NCBI GenBank assembly: GCA_016873715.1
Contig: VGWF01000019.1
Span: forward strand, 1 to 44,235
Direction: 5' to 3'
Origin: Lentisphaerota bacterium
GTDB taxonomy: Bacteria > Verrucomicrobiota > Kiritimatiellia > PWTM01
DNA: 44,235 nucleotides
Shown here piece after piece: positions 33,185 to 42,900 of this stretch. Numbering within the stretch: position 1 is the first letter of the stretch; each line of letters begins with the position of its first letter. The translations under genes were made by a program, and so were the position numbers. The notes below the pieces were generated by a model. That model had not been told where the DNA came from. It searched no databases and saw nothing but the letters and a program-made list of their open reading frames with translations.

Positions 33185-36100
33185 TCACGCGGCGCGGCGC
33201 GCCGGGCCGAGCCAGAGGCGCGCGGCGAGACCTAGCGCCGCCGCCAGAGCCGCAAGGATCCCCGCGGTCGCGAGCGCCCCGCCCCACGGGCCGCCCGCGG
33301 CGCGGAACGTCACGAGCATCTCGGCGCCGGGCTGGATCTGGAGGTCGCGCCGGAAGACCATCCGGCGGCCCTGCACGGGCACCGTGATGCGGATCGGCCG
33401 GATCTCCGCGCCGGCGGCCTGCTGCTGCTCGATCAGCTTCTCGGCGACGACGCCGAGGCTCTCGCTCTCCTTCGCGCCGAGGCTGGCCTCGACCTTGCTC
33501 GCGTAGTCGGCGCTCCAGTTGCCGTCGTTGAACCCGCGCAGCTGCTCGCGGCCGGAATCGTCGACCGCGTTGTTCGCCGCCTTGAGCGCGTTGCGCCGGT
33601 TGGCGAGCACGACCACCGCCTGCTGCTTCGCGAGGTTGCGGAACTGGATCCGCGCGTCCTCGTTGAGGTCCTGCTGACCCTGCGACCAGGCCACCGCGGA
33701 CTCGAACGCCTGGCGCGCCTCGACCGTCTGCCCCTTGCGCCACAGCTCCGCGCCCTGCTCGAGCACCTGGACCGCCATCCCGTTGTTGGCGGCGATGAGC
33801 TTCTTGTTCATCCGGTCGTAGTCCTCGGGCCGGAACGCGACCGCCTCGACCGCGCCGCCCGGCGCCGGGACGAGCGTCCCGCCGAAGCCGAGGTAGCGGT
33901 ACTGCGGCGGCAGGTAGAGCTCCCACTCGATGTCCGCCAGCGGCAGATTGAACGACGGCCCGCGCACCTCGCGCCGCGCCCACAGCCCGCCCGCCCCGCC
34001 GCGGTGGCCGACGATCACGTCGACCGACGCCGCCCCGGTCCCGCCCCGCTCGAGCGGGATCAGGTGCCGGCCGTTCTCGAACAGCGGCGACACCGCGCGC
34101 CCGTCGAGGAACACGCTCCACACCTCGCCGCCCTCGGGCGCCGTCATCTCGAGGAACCGCAGCGTGCCGGGATCGAGCGTCAGCATCGTGCGCGTCACCA
34201 TCTGGCCGTCGTCGGACACGACCGACGTCAGCCGCGCCGACCGCACGCGCCCGGGCAGCACCTCGGCCGCCGCGTGACGGAGGATCGACAGCGGCAGCGG
34301 CGACGAGAGGTCCGTCGCCCGGTAGCACAGCACCGCGCCGGACAGGTCGCCCGCGCCGAACGACGCCGGGATCCCGCGCGCGTCCTCCGCGCGCAGCCCC
34401 GCGGGGGTCTCGCCGGGCTTCACCTGCAGCCGGCCGCCCGCGAAGATCACGATCCACGCCTTCTCCGCGTCCACGCCCTCCGCCCGCAGCGGCACGACCG
34501 CCACGCCGTTGGTCGTCGGGTCGAAGGCGTCCTGGAACGTCACGTCGAGCGCGTAATCGGTCTCGACCTTGCCGTGCAGTTCGACCTCCCACAGGCCCGC
34601 CGCGGCGTCGGTCTCCTGCACGCGCGCGATGTTGCGGCCGGCGATCATCAGCGGCAGGCCCGGACGCGGCGCCTTCAGCCGGAAGAGCTTCACGCCGGCG
34701 TGCTCGATGCCGTAGCGCACGTGCGCGCGGACCCGCAGCAGGCCCTCGGAGACGTCGACGCGGTGGACGAGGTCGCTCTTGACCACCGGCTGCAGCACCT
34801 CGGTCTTCAGCGTCACCGCCCAGTCGGGCCGCAGCAGCCGGAACGCCGCGCAGCCGGGCTGCTGGATGCCGAGGTCGCGCGGGTTGACCTCCGTCACGCC
34901 GTCGCGCGAGGCCGTCACGAACCGCAGCCCGCGCTCGCCGCTGACGACCAGCGTCCCGGCGTGCTTCGCGGCGCCGTCGACCGCCAGCCGCGGCACGCGC
35001 AGCTCGGGCTCGACCCGCTTCTCGGCGCGGCTGAGGACGAGGTTCAGCTGCGTGTCGCCCAGCACCTGCCGCGCGAAGTTCACCGTCACGCCGCGCGCGG
35101 CGCCGTCGCGGACCTCGTCCCAGTGGCTGACGTCCTTCCCGGTCAGCGCATCGACATCGAAGCCCTCCGGCACCGCCAGCTTCACCGAGAAGACCCCGGC
35201 GCGGGAGATCTGCACCGCGAGCCGCGAGGTCAGCACGACGCGCTCGTCGGAGACGTCCACCTGCGCCTCCTCCGTCACCCGCACCTCCGGCAGCACGCGC
35301 ACCGCCGACACCTTCGCCGACGCCGGGAGCTGGTGGTAGCGGTAGGCGCGACGGACCTCCGGCACCGCGGCCGCCGAGGCGGTCTTCAACGCCATCTGCG
35401 CGACCTCGGCCGGGAAGTCGGACACGTTCATCAGGCTCATGCCCGGCGTCTCGCCGGGCGACACCTGCACCTCGGGCGTCGACGCGACCGCCAGCGTGCC
35501 GCGCTGGCGCGAGGCGCCGACCACCTCCGGCTCGCGCATCTCGGCCTCGTAGGGCAGCCCCTCGAACGCGCGCTGCGCGACCACCGTCAGCGCGTACGTC
35601 CCCGCCGCCGGCTTCTCGAGCAGCGCGTCGATCACCCGCGTCGCCGGATCGAATCGCCACGTGCCGAGGCCCGCGCCGGCCACCGCCGTCACGCTGACGC
35701 CCTCGGGCATCTTCAGCTGAAGCGCCTGCAGCTCGCCCTGGGCGATCTGGTAGCGGATCGAGTGCGTGATCCCCGCCAGCCCCGGCTGCAGCACCGCGCA
35801 GGTGTTGATCTCGGCGAAGAACACCGCCTTCTCGGTCTCGGTCTTGCGCTGCCGCGGCCGCCACGCGATCGACATCGCGCTCGCGGGCCCGGCGACGAGC
35901 TTCGCCACCGTGCCCCCGCCCTCCTCGCGGCTCTCCAGCCAGACCGACTGGGCCGACTCGACCTCCCAGCCCGCGGTCGGCAGCGCCAGCGTCACGCCGT
36001 TCTCCACGCACTCGGGGAGCCACAGGTCGACGTGCCACGCGCCGTCCTTCTCGACCACCGGCACGAGGTTCGTCAGCGAGACCCGGTACTCGCCCGCCCG

Positions 36101-39100
36101 GTCGGCGTGCAGCATCACGCCGGCCTCGGACGGAACGAGCCGCAGGTTCGACGACCCCAACGCGGCGCCGGTCAGCACGCGCGGCGCGGGCAGCACCAGC
36201 AGGTTGGTCGACGTCCCGGCCTTGAACGCGATCATCATCGCGATCCGCGCGTTCCGGGGCTCGGGTTTCGCGACGTCCGGGGCCTCGACCGAAACCTCGA
36301 CGCGTTGCACGAGCGCGGCGGCCGGCGCGGCCGGCGGCGTCGGCGCCTGCACGGCCTGCGCGGCCTGCGCGGGCGGCGCAACATCGGCGCGCGCCGCGCC
36401 GAGGGCCGCGAGCATCAGCGCCACCGCCGCGCCCGCCGCAGCGGACGCGGAGGGCGGCGGGGCCGGCGGATCGGACGGAGGCACGGGCGGCGGAATGCGC
36501 GCGGCGAAGGAGTCGCCCGCGGGCGGCTCGGGCGGCGGCTGCACCGCGGCGCGACGCCGGCCGGCGTTGCGCATCCACCGCAGCCAGGCGACCAGCGGCG
36601 ACAGCGCAAGCGCAGCGCCCAGCGCGGCGGCCGTCCACGGCAGCGCCACCGGGATCGACGCCACGGCCCACGCGAGGAGCGCCAGCCCCGCCGCCCAGCC
36701 GGCGATGCGCCGGCCGCGGCGCGCGCCGCGACGGACCAGCACCACGCCCGCCACGAGCGCCGCCAGCACCGCCGCGCCCATCCGCGACGCCGCGAACGCA
36801 TCGCGCGTCACCGCGAGCGACACGGCAAGACCGCCGTCGGCCAGCGTCACCGGCTTCGTGAACTCCCACTGGCGGTCGGCCGCGAAGCCGGCCGGAACCT
36901 CGGACCCGCCGGGGCCCCACGCATCGGTGCCGAGCATGAGGAGGACGACCAGCGCGGCGCCGATGACGGCCGACACCCAGGTCGTCCACGCCAGCGGCCG
37001 GTGCCGGCCGATGTTGAACGCGATCGGCGCGCCGGCGAACGCGATCACGACGCCGAGAAGGATCCACCCGAAGCCGACGCGCGCCAGGCCGCGGAAGAAC
37101 CCGCCGAGGTGCATCGCAAGCCCGGCCGGGCCGGACGGCGGACGCGACGGCGCCATCATCGTCCCGCCGCCGGCCGCGATGTGGAAGCCCTCCGGCGTCG
37201 TGAACGTCCACCGCGCGAACACCGTCCGCGTGTCGAACGCCGGCGCCGCGAACGCGAGCCGGTTGCGCCAGCCCAGCTTCGGGGTCTGCTGCGCGTAGGT
37301 CAGGCCGATCCGCAGCGGCTGGTTCGGGTCGAGGCGTCGCTCGACCGGCACCAGCACCGCGCCCTCGCCGCGGTCCAGCGCCTGCACGGCCGTGCCGTCG
37401 ACCGTCGCGGACCACAGCGCCGCGCCGGGCGGCAGCTTCACGCCGAGGTACTGCTGCGACGTGTTCTTCACGAAGCTCGTGATCTCCGTCACCGCCTCGC
37501 CGTCGCGGCTGAGCCGCGTCTCGAGCGTCGTGTGGTCCGCCACCTGCCCCACCGGCGCCAGCGTCGGCAGCCGCCGCACCTTGACGACCGCCTCGTGCGG
37601 CCCGCCGACGTACTTCGACGCGTGGAGCACGCGGTCGGTGACGAGCAGCGCGTATTCCCGCGGCAGCTCCTCCGGCGTGATCGGCAGGATCGCCGGGTCG
37701 CGCCGGCTCTCGCCCGCGAACGCCAGGCTCGCCGAGCCGGCCAGGACGAGGTAGCCCGTCTCGCTCTCGGGCCCGATCGTCCGGATGCCGCCGAGTGCGA
37801 CCTCGCCGCCCTCGAACGCCGCCGGCTGCTGGTAGGTGACGAGCAGCGTGTAGTCGCCGTGCACCTTGTCCTGCAACTGCACCGTCCACACGTCGCCGTC
37901 CTGCTGCCGCGCGCGGATGTCGCGGCCGGTGATCTCGACATTCCGCAGCCCGGCCGGGATGCGCACGCGCAGCGTCCGGGTCGGCGCGCCGGCGATGAAG
38001 TAGGTGATGGAGCAGCTCCCGAAGAGCCCGCTCTCGCCCAGCGTCGCCAGGTGGAACAGCTCCGCGTGCAGCGCGGGCTCCTCGCGCTCGATCGTCGCGG
38101 CGAGCGCCCAGTCGCCGTCCTTGAACCGCCACGCGCGCTGCGCGCCGGGCACCGCGACGGGCAGCGAGCCGGTGTGCATCTCGCGCAGGTTGGTCGCCGT
38201 GGCGGGCTCGAGCCGCACGCCCTTCTCCGCGCGCAGCACGACGTGGCCGCGCTCGGTGCGGGCGCCGGTCACGCGGACCTTCGGCACGTCGAACATCAGG
38301 TCCGCATCCTTCAGCGTCCGCTCGAGCCGCAGCTCGACCAGCCCGCGGCCGGACAGCTCCTGCTTGAACACCACGCGCACCTTCCGCACGCCGCCCTCGT
38401 CGCGGATGTCGCTGTCGCCGACGTTCTGGCCGGTGACCTGCGCGACGGTCCACGCCGGGTCGGTCTCGATCGTGATCTCGCGGGCCGGGGCGTCGCGGAC
38501 GTCCAGCTCGATCGCCGCGGCAATCGAGAGGTCGTTGTCGGCCAGCGACACGATCAGCCGCTCCTCGGCGTGCACCGCCGTGACGATGTCGTCGGCGCTC
38601 ATCTGGAGCTGCACCGGCAGGTTCGCAAACTGGTAGGCGTAGGCGCTGCGCGTCGGCGCGGCGCGGCGCGGAATGCCCTCGCTCTTCACCTCCGGCAGCG
38701 CGGCGCGGTCGATCTGCGTCAGGCCCGCGGCCTTCGCGACCACCAGCTTGATCGCGCCGTCCGCCCCGGCGAGCAGGAAGCCGCTCGCGCGGATCACGTC
38801 GCGCGGCGCGGGGATCGCGAGGTCGAACGTCGCCGGGAACGCGGGCAGCGCGGTCTCGCCCTCGATGCCGAGCTGGTACACCTTCTCCTGCGGACGGCTC
38901 AGCGCCACCGCCAGCCGCCGCGCGCCGCCCTCGCCGGGCTCGATCCGCCATTCCCGGATGTCGATGCCGCGGACCTGCGTCACGTTGAGGCCGGCGGGCA
39001 GGTCGATCGAAAGCGCCTGCAGCGAGCCCTGCACCACGCGGTAGGTCAGCAGCGAGTCGATCCGCAGCGCCCCGACGCCGGCGACGGCGATGGTATGGAG

Positions 39101-39688
39101 GTCGCACGACGCGGCGAGGTCGCCGGTCAGCTTTGCGACCTTCGGCCGCCAGCGCATGTCGAGCGGACTGCCGGCGCCGAGGAAGGCCGTCGCGACCGTC
39201 CCGCCGTCGGGACCGGGGGCGCTCTCGACGTTCAGCGCGCCGTCGAACTTCAGGTCGAGGTCGGCGCGGTCGCTGGCGACGCGCACGCGGCGGATCGTCG
39301 CGTCGGGCAGCTCGAGTCGCGCGCGGCGGAGGTCGCCCTCGGCCGCGGCCTGGACCGCGAAGCGGAACGCGACCTTGTGCAGCCCGCGGCGGTCGAACGC
39401 GAGGATGTAGTCGCCGGCCCTGCGCTCGAGCGTCACGCCGCGCGGCAGCGCGGGCGACGCGGCGTCGCCGGCGAGCAGTGAGAGCATGCCGCGCGCGACG
39501 CGCAGCTCGACGCCGGCCTTTCGGACGTCCGCCTCGAAGGAGACGCCGACCGTCAGGTTGTCGCCCTTGATCTCGCCCGCGACCGTGAGCTCGCGGATCT
39601 CGAGGTCCGGCCGGTCGTCCCGCGCCTGCGGCGTCACGCACGACACCAGCATCGCCGCCATCGCCCACAAGGCCAGGTTCGTCTTCAT
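33185..39688 (-). CDS. Giant 2167-residue lipoprotein-like envelope protein, two related halves
   Basis: I do not recognise a named family. The N-terminus (MKTNLALWAMAAMLVSCVTP) is a lipoprotein signal with C17. Residues about 25-850 are a chain of beta-rich domains. Several membrane spans follow (about 866-920 and 963-1041), then a Pro-rich linker and an internal signal-like hydrophobic stretch (AAVALMLAALGAARADVAPP, about 1084-1104). A second beta-rich half runs to about 2120, and a C-terminal span lies at about 2137-2160. A helical segment with NKKLIAANNGMAVQVLEQGA precedes the end. Residues 212-250 (RVVQGSLQALSIDLPAGLNV...REWRIE) and 1309-1347 (QIAQGELQALQLKMPEGVSV...GTWRFD) are clearly related, indicating duplication or fusion of two similar genes. 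It is the third gene after an ECF sigma factor and an anti-sigma/VWA fusion. A GGAGA site precedes the ATG at 39688. Confidence 0.8.
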   Translation of the reverse strand: MKTNLALWAMAAMLVSCVTPQARDDRPDLEIRELTVAGEIKGDNLTVGVSFEADVRKAGVELRVARGMLSLLAGDAASPALPRGVTLERRAGDYILAFDRRGLHKVAFRFAVQAAAEGDLRRARLELPDATIRRVRVASDRADLDLKFDGALNVESAPGPDGGTVATAFLGAGSPLDMRWRPKVAKLTGDLAASCDLHTIAVAGVGALRIDSLLTYRVVQGSLQALSIDLPAGLNVTQVRGIDIREWRIEPGEGGARRLAVALSRPQEKVYQLGIEGETALPAFPATFDLAIPAPRDVIRASGFLLAGADGAIKLVVAKAAGLTQIDRAALPEVKSEGIPRRAAPTRSAYAYQFANLPVQLQMSADDIVTAVHAEERLIVSLADNDLSIAAAIELDVRDAPAREITIETDPAWTVAQVTGQNVGDSDIRDEGGVRKVRVVFKQELSGRGLVELRLERTLKDADLMFDVPKVRVTGARTERGHVVLRAEKGVRLEPATATNLREMHTGSLPVAVPGAQRAWRFKDGDWALAATIEREEPALHAELFHLATLGESGLFGSCSITYFIAGAPTRTLRVRIPAGLRNVEITGRDIRARQQDGDVWTVQLQDKVHGDYTLLVTYQQPAAFEGGEVALGGIRTIGPESETGYLVLAGSASLAFAGESRRDPAILPITPEELPREYALLVTDRVLHASKYVGGPHEAVVKVRRLPTLAPVGQVADHTTLETRLSRDGEAVTEITSFVKNTSQQYLGVKLPPGAALWSATVDGTAVQALDRGEGAVLVPVERRLDPNQPLRIGLTYAQQTPKLGWRNRLAFAAPAFDTRTVFARWTFTTPEGFHIAAGGGTMMAPSRPPSGPAGLAMHLGGFFRGLARVGFGWILLGVVIAFAGAPIAFNIGRHRPLAWTTWVSAVIGAALVVLLMLGTDAWGPGGSEVPAGFAADRQWEFTKPVTLADGGLAVSLAVTRDAFAASRMGAAVLAALVAGVVLVRRGARRGRRIAGWAAGLALLAWAVASIPVALPWTAAALGAALALSPLVAWLRWMRNAGRRRAAVQPPPEPPAGDSFAARIPPPVPPSDPPAPPPSASAAAGAAVALMLAALGAARADVAPPAQAAQAVQAPTPPAAPAAALVQRVEVSVEAPDVAKPEPRNARIAMMIAFKAGTSTNLLVLPAPRVLTGAALGSSNLRLVPSEAGVMLHADRAGEYRVSLTNLVPVVEKDGAWHVDLWLPECVENGVTLALPTAGWEVESAQSVWLESREEGGGTVAKLVAGPASAMSIAWRPRQRKTETEKAVFFAEINTCAVLQPGLAGITHSIRYQIAQGELQALQLKMPEGVSVTAVAGAGLGTWRFDPATRVIDALLEKPAAGTYALTVVAQRAFEGLPYEAEMREPEVVGASRQRGTLAVASTPEVQVSPGETPGMSLMNVSDFPAEVAQMALKTASAAAVPEVRRAYRYHQLPASAKVSAVRVLPEVRVTEEAQVDVSDERVVLTSRLAVQISRAGVFSVKLAVPEGFDVDALTGKDVSHWDEVRDGAARGVTVNFARQVLGDTQLNLVLSRAEKRVEPELRVPRLAVDGAAKHAGTLVVSGERGLRFVTASRDGVTEVNPRDLGIQQPGCAAFRLLRPDWAVTLKTEVLQPVVKSDLVHRVDVSEGLLRVRAHVRYGIEHAGVKLFRLKAPRPGLPLMIAGRNIARVQETDAAAGLWEVELHGKVETDYALDVTFQDAFDPTTNGVAVVPLRAEGVDAEKAWIVIFAGGRLQVKPGETPAGLRAEDARGIPASFGAGDLSGAVLCYRATDLSSPLPLSILRHAAAEVLPGRVRSARLTSVVSDDGQMVTRTMLTLDPGTLRFLEMTAPEGGEVWSVFLDGRAVSPLFENGRHLIPLERGGTGAASVDVIVGHRGGAGGLWARREVRGPSFNLPLADIEWELYLPPQYRYLGFGGTLVPAPGGAVEAVAFRPEDYDRMNKKLIAANNGMAVQVLEQGAELWRKGQTVEARQAFESAVAWSQGQQDLNEDARIQFRNLAKQQAVVVLANRRNALKAANNAVDDSGREQLRGFNDGNWSADYASKVEASLGAKESESLGVVAEKLIEQQQAAGAEIRPIRITVPVQGRRMVFRRDLQIQPGAEMLVTFRAAGGPWGGALATAGILAALAAALGLAARLWLGPARRAA

Positions 39689-39698
39689 GTCCGTTCTC

Positions 39699-39728
39699 CA
39701 TGGCGCCGACGGAGCGGCGCCCTCCAGG
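39699..39728. repeat. Dispersed 30-bp repeat, copy 2
   Basis: Same element and orientation as 6541-6570, differing at one base. It lies 11 bases upstream of the giant gene start codon, so it is probably within its leader or promoter region. Confidence 0.75.
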
Positions 39729-39857
39729 TCTTCGGTCCCAGGCAGTGTTCCGAGGGTGTTGGGGCCGTTCCGGCTTCCAGCCCGTCGGGTTCGTTGAACG
39801 TTCTGACCGGTTTCGCTCATCGCGTGGTCATGGAATTGTCATGGAGGTGAAAAGAAA

Positions 39858-39942
39858 GTGTCGAGTGTCGAGCGGCGAGTGTCCCGGAATGTCCGCCGCC
39901 CCTCGCCCCTCGACCCTCGTCCCTCGCCCCTCGCCCCTCGAC
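39858..39942. repeat. Two heptanucleotide arrays (GTGTCGA and CCCCTCG types)
   Basis: GTGTCGA-GTGTCGA-GCGGCGA units (39858-39885) are followed by six CCCCTCG-type units (about 39898-39942). The second set is roughly the reverse complement of GGCGAGG-like units, so the whole may fold back. It lies in the 269-base gap between the VWA protein gene and the giant gene. Confidence 0.75.
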
Positions 39943-39957
39943 ATCTGAAACCTCGCC

Positions 39958-42900
39958 TCAGTAGGGCAACCCCTGCGCCGTCTGGGCCAGGCGCACCAGC
40001 TCCTGGACCTGCGGATCGATCGAAAGCTCCATCGCCACCGGCCGCAGCACGCCCAGCGCGTCGGCGAGATCGCGGCCCTGCGAGAAGGTGTGGGGGCTCA
40101 GTCGCAGCAGCTCGGCGAACTCCGCGACGCCGGCGGCGAGACGGAAGCGCGGGGCGGCGGCGGCGAAGTCGCGCGTGAAGTCGCGCGCCGTGATGCGCCG
40201 CTCGATCTCCTCGACGCGGCCGGTCTCGGCGTCGCGGTAGCGGACGCGGACCGTGCCGATCCACTCGGAGGCGATGCCCTCGAGCCGGACGTCGTAGAGC
40301 GCCGTCACCGACTGCCCCGAGCCGACCTCGCCCGCGTCGACGGTGTCGTCGCGGAACTGCTCCTTCGTCAGCGCGCGGTTCTCGTAGCCGAGCTGGCGCC
40401 AGCGCTGGACGCGGCGCGGGTTGAACTCGACCTGGATCTTCACGTCCGACGCGATCACGTGCAGCGTCGCGGCGAGGTTGTCGACGAGCACCCGCCGCGC
40501 CTCCTCCTCGGAGTCGATGAAGGTGTAGGCCCCGTCGCCCTTGTCCGCGAGGCTCTCCAGCATCGCGTCGTCGTACGCGCCGGTGCCGAAGCCGAGCACG
40601 GTCAGCCGCACGCCCTGCTTCCGGTGCGCCTCGACGGTCGCGAGGATCGCGGCGGCCTCGGTCGCGCCGAGGTTGGCGACGCCGTCGCTCATCAGGATCA
40701 CCCGGTTCGACGCGCCGCTGCGGAAGGCCTTCGCCGCGACCTCGTAGCCGAGCTTCAGCCCGCCCTCGAGCTGCGTCGAGCCGACGGTCTCCATCGAGTC
40801 GATGACCTTGAGGATCTGCTCCTTCTGCGCGACCGGCGTCGGCTCGAGCCGCAGCGCCGCCTTCGAGCCGAACTGGACCACCGCCACGCGGTCCTCGGGG
40901 TCGAGCTGGTCGACGAGCAGCCGCAGCGAGCGGCGGATCAGGCCGATGCGGTCGTCGGTCTGCATCGAGCCCGACGTGTCGATCACCAGCGTCAGGTTCG
41001 ACGGAACGTGCTGGTCGCGCCCGATCCGCCGGCCCTTGATGCCGATGCGGAGGACGTCCATCGACGTCCGGAACGGCGACGGCGCGCCGTCCACATGGAT
41101 CGCGAAGGCGCCGCGCGCCGGCGGCGCGTAGTCGTAGTCGAACGCGTTGACAAACTCCTCCGTCCGCACCGACTCCGGCTCCGGCCGCTTTCCCTCCAGG
41201 ATCGACCGCCGCGCCATCGTGTACGACGCCGTGTCCACGTCGATCGAGAACGTCGAGAACGCGTTCTCCGCCGCCTCCACCACCGGGTTGAACCCGGCGG
41301 GCTTGAAAGTGGGCGCGACAGGGTGTCCAGCCGGCTCCTCCCGGGCCTCTTCCAGTTTCTTCTCCATGTCGGCGAGGACCGCCACTTCCTGGCCGGCCGT
41401 GTCGAGCCCGGTCTTTTGGGACTGGGGCTTGGACTCCGGTTGGGCGGCGAGGGCATTGACGAGCACGCCGGCGTGGACGGTGCCGTCAGGGGCCGGCATC
41501 GACTCGCGTCCGCTTTCGCTGAGAACGGAGAGCGCCTCGTTCCTCACGAGCGGCTGCGGGTTCTTCGCCGCGGCGCCGTCGCCGTCGGTGTCGACGGCTT
41601 GCGTGTCGCTCTTCCGCCGCAGCTCGTCGACCGGTGCGCGGCTGCCCCGGCGCGCGTCGGTTGCGTCCCAGCGGTCGCCGAGTTGCTCCTTCATGTCCTG
41701 CGCGGCGTACCGGTATCCCATCGCAACGTTGCGGTCGCGCTCATCCGATTCGTTCGTGCGCACGATGCCCGACCTGGTGACGGCATCGTCCATGGTGGCG
41801 GTCGCGGCCTGCTTCTTTTCCGTCGCGACTCCGCTCAGGTTGAGCGCTTCGCCGGCCTGCGCCTTGCCTTCGGCCAGAACGCGGCGCGCGCGGGCGCCGG
41901 CCTCGCGGGCGGCCTCGACCTGGCGGTCGAAGAGCGAGACGTCCGCGGCCCCGCCGCCACCGTAGCCGGCGGCGCCGCCCATCGTGACGAACTCGCCGCG
42001 GCTGATGCCCGCGTCGTTCACGGGCTTCGCGGTGACAATCTCGGTGACCGAAGGCTGGACCGGGTACGGCTTCGTGGCCATCCGCTCCTCCGCGGTCGCC
42101 GCGGGTGCATCCGCCGCGGATGCCTGTCCCAGCTCGCGCAGCCTCGAGCGGCTGGAGACGGCCGCGCCGCTGGAGAGCAGGGTGCCACCGTTCAGGGCCA
42201 ACTCTGCGGTCGGGGCGGCACCCGGCCCTTCCGATGCGCGGTTGCTGTACCGGTCGATGCCGTCGACCGTCAGCACGCCGGCGCCGGCTTTCGCAAGGGC
42301 CGGCTCTGCGGCCGGGGTGGCACCCGGCCCTCCCGCTGAGCTGGCGCCGCTCCATTTCTTCCCGTCGACCGCGAGCGTGCCGGCGCTGATGGCGGTGGCA
42401 CCCGGCCCGACCGGAGGCTTGCCGGCGGACGGAAGCCCCGGCGCGAGATCGAGGTTCTTGTCACCCCGAGAGAGCGCGAACCATCCGGCGGACGTGTCCT
42501 TCGCCTTCTCTTCAACGGAAAACCGCGTCTTGGCGGCGTCGGTGCCGGCGACGTTCTGCTTCGGCTCGCCGATGATGATCCGCGGCTGCGGGGTGCCCGC
42601 GGGCTCGAGATTCGGGACCTTCGCCCCGACCGGCGTGCCGACGAACATGGGCTTGGGGATCTCGCGCTTGAGCTCCTCGCCTTCCTTGTACTTGTATTCG
42701 TCCCCTCCGGACGCCGGGGCGGTCTTCGCCGGAGCGGCGACGACCGGCGGCGCGGCCTGGGCGAGGGAGCGCGCCGGTGCGGCGGACGCGGGCATCGGGA
42801 CCGGCGTCGAGACGGGCTCGGCGCCGCGCATGAGGCGTCCGAGCACGGGCACGTCGCCCGGCGCGGGAAGCTCGGCCGGCGTGGCGGGCGCCGATGCGAC

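Noticed and set aside
34004-39481. Very long open frame on the plus strand opposite the giant gene
   Set aside because: The translation is Arg/His/Ala-rich with no domain or signal, as expected for the antisense of GC-rich coding DNA; the minus-strand frame has coherent domains.
39689-39820. Earlier in-frame ATG for the giant protein
   Set aside because: It would translate the 30-bp dispersed repeat and bury the lipoprotein signal; the ATG at 39688 has a ribosome site.
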